64,000 nucleotides of DNA. Source: Acidobacteriota bacterium. GTDB taxonomy: Bacteria > Acidobacteriota > Terriglobia > Bryobacterales > UBA6623. The notes beneath the pieces are model-generated. The model was not told the DNA's origin, made no database searches, and saw only the letters and a program-made list of their open reading frames with translations. A program made the position numbers and the translations under genes. Where the stretch lies: positions 1-64,000 of the forward strand of contig WGMB01000001.1 in assembly GCA_016125275.1 (NCBI GenBank), written 5' to 3'. Positions 12,164-19,067 of the stretch are shown piece after piece (position 1 is the stretch's first letter; each line of letters starts with the position of its first letter).

Positions 12164-13318
12164 TTACTTGCCGGCCGCTTCCGCGTAGACCTTCTGGACT
12201 GCCGCGACGCCCTTGCCGAAGTCGACAGGGTGGCCGATGCCGGCCAGGATGAGCTCGAGCTCGGCGATGGTGGCGAACAGGTCGTGGAAGTCGAAGTAGC
12301 CCAGGTGGGCGATGCGGAAGATCTGCCCCTTCATCGTGCCCTGGCCGTTGGCGATGATCGAGTTGAACTCGTCGCGGTAGGCCTTGACGACCAGCCCGGA
12401 GTCCTTGCCCTCGGGCGCCTTGATGGCGGTGACCGACGAGGCCGGGTTCTTCTTGGCGAACAGCTCCAGGCCGAGGGCGAGGGCGGCGTCGCGGGTGGCG
12501 CGGGCCAACTGCTGGGCGTTGTCGATGAGGCCCTCGCGGGTGATCTCACGGATGTACTGCATGGCCGCGCCCAGGCCCAGCATCAGCGACGTGGGCGGCG
12601 TGAACGGCGAATTGCCTTCGGCTCCGCCCTCGGCGTGCGCTTTCAGGTCGAAGTAGAAGTAGCGGTTGCCGCCCTTCTCGCGCTTCTTCCAAGCCTTCTC
12701 GCTGACGGAGGCGAAGGCCAGCCCGGGCGGAATCATGACCGCCTTCTGCGAACCGCCGACGCAGACGTCCAAGCCCCAGCCGTCGACGTCGAGCGGCATC
12801 GTGCCGAGGCCGGTGATGGCGTCGACGACGAAGAGCGCGTCGGTCTTCTGGATGATCTTGCCCATCGACTCGACGTCATGGGCGACGCCCGTGGAGGTCT
12901 CGCTCGCCTGCACGAAGACGCCGGTCGCGTCCGGGTTCACCTTCAGCGCTTCTTCCACCTGCTCGGGCTCGACGGGTTCGCCGTAGGGCTTCTCGAGCAC
13001 CACCGGCTGCAGCCCGAAGGCCTTCGCCATCTTGGTCCAGCGCTCGCCGAACTTGCCGGCCTGACAGACGATCACCTTCTCGCCGGGGGTGAACAGGTTG
13101 GAGACCGAGGCCTCCATCGCGCCCGAGCCGGACGAGCAGAAGACGGCCACGTCGTTGTCGCTGCCGTAGAGGTACTTGAGGTCGGCGACGACGCCTTTGT
13201 AGACCTCAATGAAGTCCTTGGTGCGGTGATGCATGTCCGGCGCGGACATGGCCCGGATCGCCGGCGGAAACAGGGGCGTCGGCCCGGGTGTCAGTAGTCG
13301 AAGCTTGCGAATATGCAT
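12164..13318 (-). CDS. Class V aminotransferase (serine/alanine-glyoxylate type)
   Basis: A 384-residue pyridoxal-phosphate enzyme. I choose the ATG at 13318, which gives MHIRKLRLLTPGPTPLFPP, the canonical start of alanine-glyoxylate and serine-pyruvate aminotransferases. The longer frame to 13396 is not homologous. The PLP-binding lysine is probably K192 in VGGSQKAVMIPPGL, with FVVDAITGLG supplying the Asp that contacts the cofactor. It is co-transcribed with serA 25 bases downstream. In several lineages without a standard SerC, this family is thought to act as the transaminase of serine synthesis. The pairing supports that role here, but the substrate cannot be read from sequence. Confidence 0.9.
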   Translation of the reverse strand: MHIRKLRLLTPGPTPLFPPAIRAMSAPDMHHRTKDFIEVYKGVVADLKYLYGSDNDVAVFCSSGSGAMEASVSNLFTPGEKVIVCQAGKFGERWTKMAKAFGLQPVVLEKPYGEPVEPEQVEEALKVNPDATGVFVQASETSTGVAHDVESMGKIIQKTDALFVVDAITGLGTMPLDVDGWGLDVCVGGSQKAVMIPPGLAFASVSEKAWKKREKGGNRYFYFDLKAHAEGGAEGNSPFTPPTSLMLGLGAAMQYIREITREGLIDNAQQLARATRDAALALGLELFAKKNPASSVTAIKAPEGKDSGLVVKAYRDEFNSIIANGQGTMKGQIFRIAHLGYFDFHDLFATIAELELILAGIGHPVDFGKGVAAVQKVYAEAAGK

Positions 13319-13473
13319 GGCGAGTACAAGTCCTGCTGGTTGTTGGGGAAAGTTGCGAAACCGGTGAGACGGTTTAGCAACAGGGCGACGACGCACACGA
13401 CGACGAGCGCCACAGCCAACAGGCGTTGGTGTCGAAGCTCGTCGCGGACGGGAAGTCGCTCATCGGAGGTCGT
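13291..13473 (-). CDS. Possible small membrane protein overlapping the aminotransferase start (doubtful)
   Basis: In the minus-strand frame ending with TGA at 13291-13293 there is a peptide containing RHQRLLAVALVVVCVVALLL followed by NRLTGFATFPNNQQDLYSP. It looks like a real single-pass membrane protein, with a charged N-side, about 18 hydrophobic residues and a polar tail. The frame is closed by a stop 15 bases upstream of the position opposite AAAGGA, and it has no ATG, GTG or TTG before the hydrophobic segment. Only an ACG at 13473 is suitably placed. It would overlap the aminotransferase start by 28 bases. It could be real with a rare start, the remnant of a gene, or chance. Confidence 0.25.
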   Translation of the reverse strand, partial: TTSDERLPVRDELRHQRLLAVALVVVCVVALLLNRLTGFATFPNNQQDLYSPCIFASFDY

Positions 13474-13663
13474 GCGCGGGGTGTCCTTTCAGGATAGCGC
13501 GGCGAACGGGCGAGTGGCGACGTGTTCACCTGGAGAAACCGTACGGTCGCGGACGGGGACGAGCCGGGGCCGGGCCGGATTGTGCGGTGAGCCCATGGCG
13601 CCCTAGAATGCATGGGTTCGCCGGCGCACGCGGCGACCCTAGACGTTGGTCCCGAGGAAACCC
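13474..13663. other. Divergent intergenic region (rest of 13319-13663)
   Basis: This is the promoter region between the serine operon (minus) and the peroxiredoxin gene (plus). TAGAAT at 13605-13610 is a plausible -10 element for the peroxiredoxin gene. The open frames here have compositions unlike real proteins. Confidence 0.4.
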
Positions 13664-14188
13664 ATGCTCTTGACGCGAATGTTTGTAGCAGCTCTGGCTC
13701 TCTCCGCCGTGGCGGCCTTGCCCGCGGAGACGAAGGTGAAGGTGGGCGAGATGGCCCCGGACTTCACCCTGCCTTCGACCCAAGGCGGCGACGTGAAGCT
13801 CTCGCAATTCCGCGGGCAGAAGAACGTGGTGCTGGCCTTCTATCCGGCTGCCTTTACCGGAGGCTGCACCAAGGAGATGCAGGCCTACCAGTTCAACCTG
13901 GGCAAGTTCGACGGCGCCGACACGGTGGTGTTCGGCATGAGCACGGACAACACGCCGTCGCAGCGCAAGTTCTCCGAGGAGCTCGGCGTGAACTTCGCCA
14001 TGCTCAGCGACTTCCGCACGCGCGAGGTGTCCAAGACTTACGGCGTGCTCAACGAGGAGCGGGGCGTGGCCAACCGCACGACCTTTGTGGTGGACAAGAC
14101 GGGGAAGGTTCAGCACATTGAGGAAGGCGCCTCGGCGGTGGATGTGATGGGCGCGGCCAACGCTTGCAGCCGCTTGGCCAAGCACTGA
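13664..14188 (+). CDS. Exported peroxiredoxin (AhpC/TSA, BCP-like)
   Basis: A 174-residue thiol peroxidase. The start at the ATG at 13664 (GAGG 6 bases upstream) gives a signal peptide, [20 protein letters not shown], so it is probably periplasmic. An alternative TTG at 13646 would add six residues. The thioredoxin-fold domain begins [16 protein letters not shown]. The peroxidatic Cys lies in [14 protein letters not shown], and a C-terminal Cys in NACSRLAKH could act as resolving partner. It reduces peroxides and would complement the cytochrome c peroxidase nearby. A terminator follows 38 bases after the stop. Confidence 0.92.
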   Translation: MLLTRMFVAALALSAVAALPAETKVKVGEMAPDFTLPSTQGGDVKLSQFRGQKNVVLAFYPAAFTGGCTKEMQAYQFNLGKFDGADTVVFGMSTDNTPSQRKFSEELGVNFAMLSDFRTREVSKTYGVLNEERGVANRTTFVVDKTGKVQHIEEGASAVDVMGAANACSRLAKH

Positions 14189-14225
14189 GCCGGCTGGGCT
14201 TTTGGGCAGTTTTCGGTTTACGGGG

Positions 14226-14260
14226 GAGCCTCCGCCATCGGGCGGGGGCTCTTCGCGTTT
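14226..14260 (+). terminator. Intrinsic terminator after the peroxiredoxin gene
   Basis: GAGCCTCCGCC (14226-14236) pairs with GGCGGGGGCTC (14241-14251) around the loop ATCG, with one G-T pair. TTCGCGTTTGG follows. Confidence 0.75.
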
Positions 14261-14392
14261 GGATCGTTAAATCCACGTAAAGTACTGTTTTACTGACGTT
14301 TAACCTCTCACCGTGAGACCGATGAGGGATACTGAGCGTCTAGAGAAGTGACGGCCCGGGTAGGCTGGGGGCCGGTGAAAGGAGACGACGCA

Positions 14393-14971
14393 ATGAAGAC
14401 GAAACTGACGATTCTGACGACCGTGACGCTGCTGGGCGCTTCGATGCTGCTCGGGCAGCGCGGACCGCGCGGCGGAGGCGACCGCGCGCCGAGCTTTGAC
14501 GGCTTGGTCGCCGCCCTCGACTTGACCGAAGCCCAGCTCACTCAATTGCAGGAGAACGCCGCCAGCGGGCGCGAGGCGACGCAGTTGCTGATGCAAGACA
14601 TTCGGCCGCTGCAAGAGCAGATTCGGGCCGAACTCGACAAGGACGCGCCGGACCCGGCGCTGGTGGGCGACCTGACGGTGAAGGTCGACGCCATCCACGA
14701 CAAGATCGGCGAAGTGCGGGACAAGACGCACGCGGACGCGGTGGCGATTCTGACGCCGGCGCAGCAAGAGACGCTGACGACGCTGGCCTCTTCGGAAGAG
14801 AAGACGCGTGAGACGTTCGGCGTGATTCGGACGGCCGCGATGCTGGGGCTGCTGGAAGGCCCTGGACCCGGCGGGTTCGGCCATGGCCCGGGCCACGGCC
14901 CCGGCTTTGGCGGCATGGAAGGAATGCGCGGCCCCGGCTCCGGACGGCGCGCACCGACGGAAGCGCTGTAA
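14393..14971 (+). CDS. Spy/CpxP-like periplasmic protein with LTxxQ motifs
   Basis: A 192-residue exported protein. The ATG at 14393 (GGAG upstream) yields the signal peptide MKTKLTILTTVTLLGASMLL. The frame open to 14348 would give a poor N-terminus. The mature part is helical, with two LTxxQ-type motifs, LTEAQLTQLQ and LTPAQQETL, as in the Spy/CpxP family of ATP-independent periplasmic chaperones and sensors. It ends in a Gly/His/Pro-rich tail (repeated FGHGPGHGPGFGG) that could bind metal. It has its own terminator and is probably monocistronic. Confidence 0.75.
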   Translation: MKTKLTILTTVTLLGASMLLGQRGPRGGGDRAPSFDGLVAALDLTEAQLTQLQENAASGREATQLLMQDIRPLQEQIRAELDKDAPDPALVGDLTVKVDAIHDKIGEVRDKTHADAVAILTPAQQETLTTLASSEEKTRETFGVIRTAAMLGLLEGPGPGGFGHGPGHGPGFGGMEGMRGPGSGRRAPTEAL

Positions 14972-15002
14972 AGCGTAAAACCGAAGTCACTTAACCCCTT
15001 GC

Positions 15003-15036
15003 GGGGCGCCTCCCCCTGGCGCCCCGTTCTTTTTTT
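15003..15036 (+). terminator. Strong Rho-independent terminator
   Basis: GGGGCGCC (15003-15010) pairs with GGCGCCCC (15018-15025) around a 7-base loop. TTCTTTTTTT follows at 15027-15036, the best T-tract in the window. It ends the Spy/CpxP-like gene. Confidence 0.92.
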
Positions 15037-15099
15037 GGTGCGGATGCTAAACTCGGGGCGCTGCTGGTGCGGCCCTGTTGCTATTTGCGGGGAGTCTCC

Positions 15100-15195
15100 G
15101 TGGGGGATAAGCCCTTCGATGTTTTTCTGAGTCACTGCTACGACGATGCCGAGGCGGTGCACCGGATTGCCGCAAAGCTCAGTTGGCAAGGCTAG
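15100..15195 (+). pseudogene. N-terminal fragment of a TIR-domain protein
   Basis: A 31-codon frame starting GTG at 15100 encodes GDKPFDVFLSHCYDDAEAV, then HRIAAKLSWQG and a TAG at 15193-15195. The first strand and helix of a TIR domain are unmistakable: the KPFDVFLSH box, an acidic loop, and an A-V-x-x-I/L-A-x-x-L helix. The rest of the domain is missing, and the following codons only faintly resemble the next strand. TIR domains act as NADases or adaptors in bacterial defence and signalling. This is a decayed remnant at the left edge of the Rhs-rich patch. Confidence 0.65.
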
Positions 15196-15236
15196 CCCAT
15201 TGAGCGAAACTGCGCCGATAAGTGGGTAGATACGGC

Positions 15237-15656
15237 ATGATTACATCCGCAGAAGAATTCTATCGACTTCGCAATAGCGAAATTTTCGAGGAGTACGATC
15301 AGGCGTACAGGGACTCAGCGCCTGAATCTGTCTGGCTGGACGTCATCGAAAGGTATCCGGAGATGCGCATACGGGTAGCGCGCAATAAGGCGGTCCCGCT
15401 TTCAATACTTCGAATTCTGGCGAAGGATGAGGATACCAGCGTACGGTCCGCCGTGGCAGCCCGTCGCAAGTTGGACTATGACCTACTTGAGCACCTTTCA
15501 AGGGATCCGGATGACGGCATACGGGCTCAGATTGTAAGACACCACAAAGTTACAAAAGACATTTTACAGCAATTGACCGGCGATAATGCTGGATGGGTGG
15601 CCCAAGAGGCCAAAGAGAAGCGCATGAGGCTGCTTTGCACCGACCCTGACGCCTGA
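15237..15656 (+). CDS. HEAT/LRV-like repeat protein, likely toxin immunity protein
   Basis: A 139-residue soluble protein. The ATG at 15237 fits the conserved start MITSAEEFYRLRNSE better than the GTG at 15222. It contains short helical repeats: VWLDVIERYPEMRIRVARNK, then VPLSILRILAKDEDTSVRSA and DLLEHLSRDPDDGIRAQIV. I remember similar proteins, with SAEEFxRLR, W-x-x-V-I-x-R-x-P and a series of D-x-x-x-x-V/I-R repeats, beside polymorphic toxin genes. Its place next to a broken Rhs gene supports an immunity role by binding a cytoplasmic effector, but this is inference. Its composition is less GC-rich than the flanking core genes, which suggests transfer. No clear Shine-Dalgarno. Confidence 0.65.
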   Translation: MITSAEEFYRLRNSEIFEEYDQAYRDSAPESVWLDVIERYPEMRIRVARNKAVPLSILRILAKDEDTSVRSAVAARRKLDYDLLEHLSRDPDDGIRAQIVRHHKVTKDILQQLTGDNAGWVAQEAKEKRMRLLCTDPDA

Positions 15657-15714
15657 GCGACACGCTGACAATTGCTCCGTTGATCCGGGGCGCAGGTAGG
15701 CGCCGGCAGCTCAG

Positions 15715-16795
15715 TGGGACGCCGAAGGCCGCATGATCGTCTTCGACGAGGTCTTTGCCTCCAACGCCAAGGACCGCAACTACGACTCCGACGCCGACGG
15801 CCGGCGGGTGCGCAAATGGCATCCCAGCAGCGGCGCGCTGACGGTGATGGTGTATGACGCCTTCGGACGGCTGGCGGCGGAGTACTCCAACGAGGCTTCG
15901 GGCGGGCCGACGGGCTTGCTGTATCGCTTCGACGACCACCTCGGCTCGACCCGCATGGTGATGCGCGGCTCGACGGTGGAGGCGCGCTACGACTATCTGC
16001 CCTTCGGCGAGCGCATCGGCTCGGGAGTGAATGGCCGCTCGTCGCTGTATGGCTCGACCGGCTCGATGGTCATCTCCGGCCAGGACACCGTCGTCTAAGA
16101 GCAGTTCACCGCCAAGGAGCGCGACGCCGAGTCCGGCATGGACTTCTTCGGGGCCCGCTTCTTCTCCGCTCCCCAGGGGCGGTTTCTGAGCCCGGACAAG
16201 CCGTTTGCGGATCAGTCCCCGGCCAACCCCCAGAGCTGGAACCTGTACTCCTACACGCGGAACAACCCGCTTGCTCTGGTCGACGATGGCGGCACGCAAG
16301 CGCGCGCGGTCACGGTTGCCGCCAAGATCGAGCAGTTCTTCAAGGTTGTGCAGACCTTCGATCCCGCGAATCTGTTGATGAGCCGTGGGTCTTTCCGGTC
16401 CAACGCTCCAAGGAATGACGTCATGCGGGGCCGGTCCCAATTCGCTTACCCGACCATCGAGACGGGGGGGCGGCCTCCCACTAGCGCAGCGAGCGCAGGT
16501 GCTGACCAGCATGACCGACGTCAACGCCTACACCATGGGCAACGCCGCGACTAATGAGGGGTTTGCTATTCTGCTCAGGACCGAAGCGAGCCAGAGAGTG
16601 ACGATCAAGAGTGGACGGCCAGAGAAGATGGTGGGGTTGGCGGGTTCCTTCGGCGGCCGGCGGACGATTTATCTGGGAGCGGATCGGAACGCCTTGCGAG
16701 GCCTTTCGCCAGAAGCGTTGAAATCTGCTGCTTTTCAGGCACTGGGCATCGATGACGCAGAACTTCGCGATATATTGCTCTTTGAAAATTTATAA
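15715..16795 (+). pseudogene. Rhs/YD-repeat protein C-terminal remnant with toxin tip (stop and frameshift)
   Basis: Homology to Rhs proteins begins abruptly at about 15715 (WDAEGRMIVFDEV) and runs through YDADGRR-like repeats, DHLGSTRMV and YDYLPFGERIG. An in-frame TAA at 16096-16098 interrupts it. The same frame then resumes with EQFTAKERDAESGMDFFGAR and WNLYSYTRNNPLALVD, the hallmark end of the Rhs core. After that the variable tip begins. At a run of seven G (16464-16470) the sensible frame shifts, and the second frame continues with QVLTSMTDVNAYTMGNAATN to a stop at 16795 (DAELRDILLFENL). The N-terminal several hundred residues are gone. It once ended in a polymorphic toxin domain of a type I do not recognise. 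Confidence 0.85.
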
Positions 16796-16851
16796 GGCAC
16801 AGTACTGCAAGGAGCACTGCGAGAAAGCTGATTCTGGATGCGAGGACAACA

Positions 16852-17595
16852 ATGAGGGCATCTCAACTAGAGTTAGCACTGAAAAGCCTAAGGAGGAGTG
16901 AGGCCGGAAATATCGTCAGTACCTCTCTCGTGATACTCTTCTTAGTCTGCGTGGCTTGCAGTGGCTCGACAGAATGCCAGGAGCAAGATAGGATACTACA
17001 GGATCTGTGGTTCGAGGCCTCGACGGCAACAAAAGGGAGTGATTCCGCGGAGGCGGCTACCCGGAAACTCGGTGTGCTCGATGGCGATCGTGTGCATTTG
17101 TTGCTACTGCGCCTCGCGAAGGGGACTGATGTTGAGTTTAGCAACGAGCACATCAAGAAAGAAGCTGTGCGGGCGTTGGTTGCGCGAGATGAAACTGGTG
17201 TCGGAAGTGAGATCAGTGAACTACTCAGCCCGAAGCAATCGATAGTAGTCAGGGATGAAGTGGCAAGGGGACTGCTCCGCGTGTCGTGCCCTGAAGAATG
17301 CATAGGAAGGATCTTGTCGTATCTAAAGTACATACGCGATGGAGGCGCTAATATCGAGGACGATGGCGCACAGTTATTGCTCGATCGCGGCGGGGAGACA
17401 GAATTCGTTCAGGACGTTCTGGCGGCCCTGCGGCGGCAGCAGAATGATTTGTGTGACACACTTTACTCGGTACTTGCAAATAATCTGCCCGCAACGGAGA
17501 CAATTCTACAGCAAGACTACGGTCACAGCGATGACTTTGCTCCCGAACTATTGGCCAAGCTCAGACGCATGCCACACCAGAAGTCGGTTCGGTGA
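16852..17595 (+). CDS. HEAT-like membrane-anchored or lipoprotein, possible immunity protein
   Basis: A 247-residue protein beginning 57 bases after the toxin tip of the Rhs remnant, with GAGGA just upstream of the ATG. Residues 19-36 (NIVSTSLVILFLVCVACSG) form a hydrophobic segment ending in Cys, either a poor lipobox or a membrane anchor. The rest is helical and acidic with HEAT-like spacing (KKEAVRALVARDETG, VRDEVARGLLRVSC, DVLAALRRQQNDL). A gene directly behind an Rhs toxin tip is usually its immunity gene. Anchoring outside the cytoplasm would suit a toxin acting in the envelope. The low GC content and AT-rich codons set it apart from the core genes. Role inferred from position only. Confidence 0.65.
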   Translation: MRASQLELALKSLRRSEAGNIVSTSLVILFLVCVACSGSTECQEQDRILQDLWFEASTATKGSDSAEAATRKLGVLDGDRVHLLLLRLAKGTDVEFSNEHIKKEAVRALVARDETGVGSEISELLSPKQSIVVRDEVARGLLRVSCPEECIGRILSYLKYIRDGGANIEDDGAQLLLDRGGETEFVQDVLAALRRQQNDLCDTLYSVLANNLPATETILQQDYGHSDDFAPELLAKLRRMPHQKSVR

Positions 17596-17630
17596 TAAAG
17601 TCGGTTGAGTCGGTTCGGCGACAGTCGGTT
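17582..17630. repeat. Four copies of AGTCGGTT
   Basis: AGTCGGTT occurs at 17582, 17599, 17608 and 17623, all on the plus strand, mostly extended to AGTCGGTTC. The cluster spans the end of the HEAT-like gene and the junction with the second Rhs remnant. It may be a slippage or recombination scar. Confidence 0.6.
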
Positions 17631-17651
17631 CCGCAACAGGCAGCATGCTGC

Positions 17652-17949
17652 GATGGTGTATGACGCCTTCGGGCGGCTGGCGGCGGAATACTCCAACGAG
17701 GCTTCGGGTGGGCCGACGGGCTTGCTGTATCGCTTCGAAGACCACCTCGGCTCGACCCGCATGGTGATGCGCGGCTCGACGGTGGAGGCGCGCTACGACT
17801 ACCTGCCCTTCGGCGAGCGCATCGGCTCGGGCGTCAACGGACGCTCGTCGCTGTACGGATCGACCGGATCGATGGTCATCTCCGGCCAGTAGAAGAGCAG
17901 TTCACCGCCCAAGAACGCGACGCCGAGTCCGGCATGGACTTCTTCGGGG
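17652..17949 (+). pseudogene. Second Rhs C-terminal remnant, near-copy of 15846-16153
   Basis: This 298-base segment repeats 15846-16153 with scattered, mostly silent differences. It encodes the same YDAFGRLAAEYSNEASGGPT, DHLGSTRMV and YDYLPFGERIG blocks. Relative to the first copy it lacks 10 bases after GGCCAG, leaving a TAG at 17890-17892 and a frameshift before EQFTAQERDAESGMDFFG. Homology stops at 17949, where host sequence leading to the metallo-beta-lactamase-fold gene begins. Silent divergence indicates that it came from a related Rhs gene under selection, not from a very recent duplication. It looks like an orphan Rhs tip cassette. Confidence 0.85.
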
Positions 17950-18038
17950 ACCGGAGGTGCCCGTGGCAAGCCGGGAGGCTTGCTCCACGTTTGTGCGGAT
18001 GGGCTCGGTTTGGGCTACGATCGAGTAGCTTTTCCGCC

Positions 18039-19040
18039 ATGCGTCGCACCTACGTTCTCACACCCTTCGCTCTCCTGTTTGCTCTGGCGCTGCACATCGC
18101 CTGTTCGGAGGCGCCTGCGCCCGAGGCGGCGCCCGCCGCGGAGGCCGCTCCGGCCGGCCGCCTGGAAAAGGTCGCCGACGGCGTCTGGTTCCGGCTCGGC
18201 GAGCGCGACCAGGGCCACTGCAACAACGCCGTGATCGAGCTCTCCGACGGGCTGCTGGTGGTGGACGCCAACTTCCCCTCCGGCGCCAAGCTCGTGATGG
18301 AAGACGTGAAGACCGTCTCCGACAAGCCCGTGAAGTGGGTGTTCGACACGCACCACCATGGCGACCACGCCTACGGCAACGCGCTGTGGACGAGGGCCGG
18401 CGCCACCACACTGGCCTACGTGGGCGTGGCGCAGGAGATCGGCCGCTATGAGCCCGGCCGCTGGCAGGAAGCCTCGAAGACGCGCCCGGACGTGGCCGAG
18501 GTCGGCCTGGACACGTTGGAGCCTCCGAAGGAGACGTTTTCGGAGACGCCTCACATTCTCGAGGACCCGCTGCGCCGCGTGGAATTCCACCACTTCGGCT
18601 GGGCCCACACGCGCGGCGACGGCTTTGTGTATCTGCCGGCCGAGAAGATTCTGGCGACCGGCGACGCGGTGGTGAACGGGGCCTTCAACTACACCGGCGA
18701 CGGCAACACGGGCAACTGGCCGAACGTGGTGGCCGGCGCGATGGCGCTGGACGTGGAGCACGTGCTGCCCGGTCACGGTCCGCGCGGCGGCAAGGAAGTA
18801 TTGGAGGGCCAGAAGGCCTTCTTCGACTTTGTGAACAAGGCCGTGGGCGAGGCCTTCGACGCGGGCAAGAAGATGGACGAGGTGGTGACGGTGGCGGACG
18901 GCAAGGGCAAGTCGACGACGATCGAGCCGCCGGCGGAGGTCCGCAACTGGGTGGGCGACGGCTTCCCGGAACAGGTTCGCGTGCGCTGGACGGAGCTGGC
19001 CGAAGGCAAGCCGCACGGCGCCATCTTGGGCGGTGAATAA
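18039..19040 (+). CDS. Metallo-beta-lactamase-fold lipoprotein hydrolase
   Basis: A 333-residue exported protein. The ATG at 18039 gives MRRTYVLTPFALLFALALHI followed by A-C22, a lipoprotein signal. The frame is also open upstream into the Rhs remnant, which is accidental. An Ala/Pro/Glu linker leads into the catalytic domain with THHHGDHAYGN (residues 104-114), the HxHxDH zinc motif. Further metal ligands probably lie in GWAHTRGD, LATGDAVVNG and VLPGHGP. It should be a di-zinc hydrolase facing the periplasm. The substrate cannot be read. Its nearest kin by memory are MBL-fold hydrolases with SoxH/quinoprotein-relay-like architecture. Confidence 0.88.
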   Translation: MRRTYVLTPFALLFALALHIACSEAPAPEAAPAAEAAPAGRLEKVADGVWFRLGERDQGHCNNAVIELSDGLLVVDANFPSGAKLVMEDVKTVSDKPVKWVFDTHHHGDHAYGNALWTRAGATTLAYVGVAQEIGRYEPGRWQEASKTRPDVAEVGLDTLEPPKETFSETPHILEDPLRRVEFHHFGWAHTRGDGFVYLPAEKILATGDAVVNGAFNYTGDGNTGNWPNVVAGAMALDVEHVLPGHGPRGGKEVLEGQKAFFDFVNKAVGEAFDAGKKMDEVVTVADGKGKSTTIEPPAEVRNWVGDGFPEQVRVRWTELAEGKPHGAILGGE

Positions 19041-19067
19041 CACTGCACGGGCGGTTCGTTTGCTACC

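Noticed and set aside
13374..13613. 79-codon minus-strand and 97-codon plus-strand frames in the divergent region
   Set aside because: Ser/Arg/Pro-rich and not protein-like. The only plausible coding signal here is the membrane-like frame listed separately.
16794..16899. Cys-containing reading (YCKEHCEKADSGCEDNN) after the Rhs tip
   Set aside because: In a third frame with no start, and it overlaps the start of the HEAT-like gene, which has a better ribosome site. Possibly a further shifted piece of the toxin tip, but too short to support.
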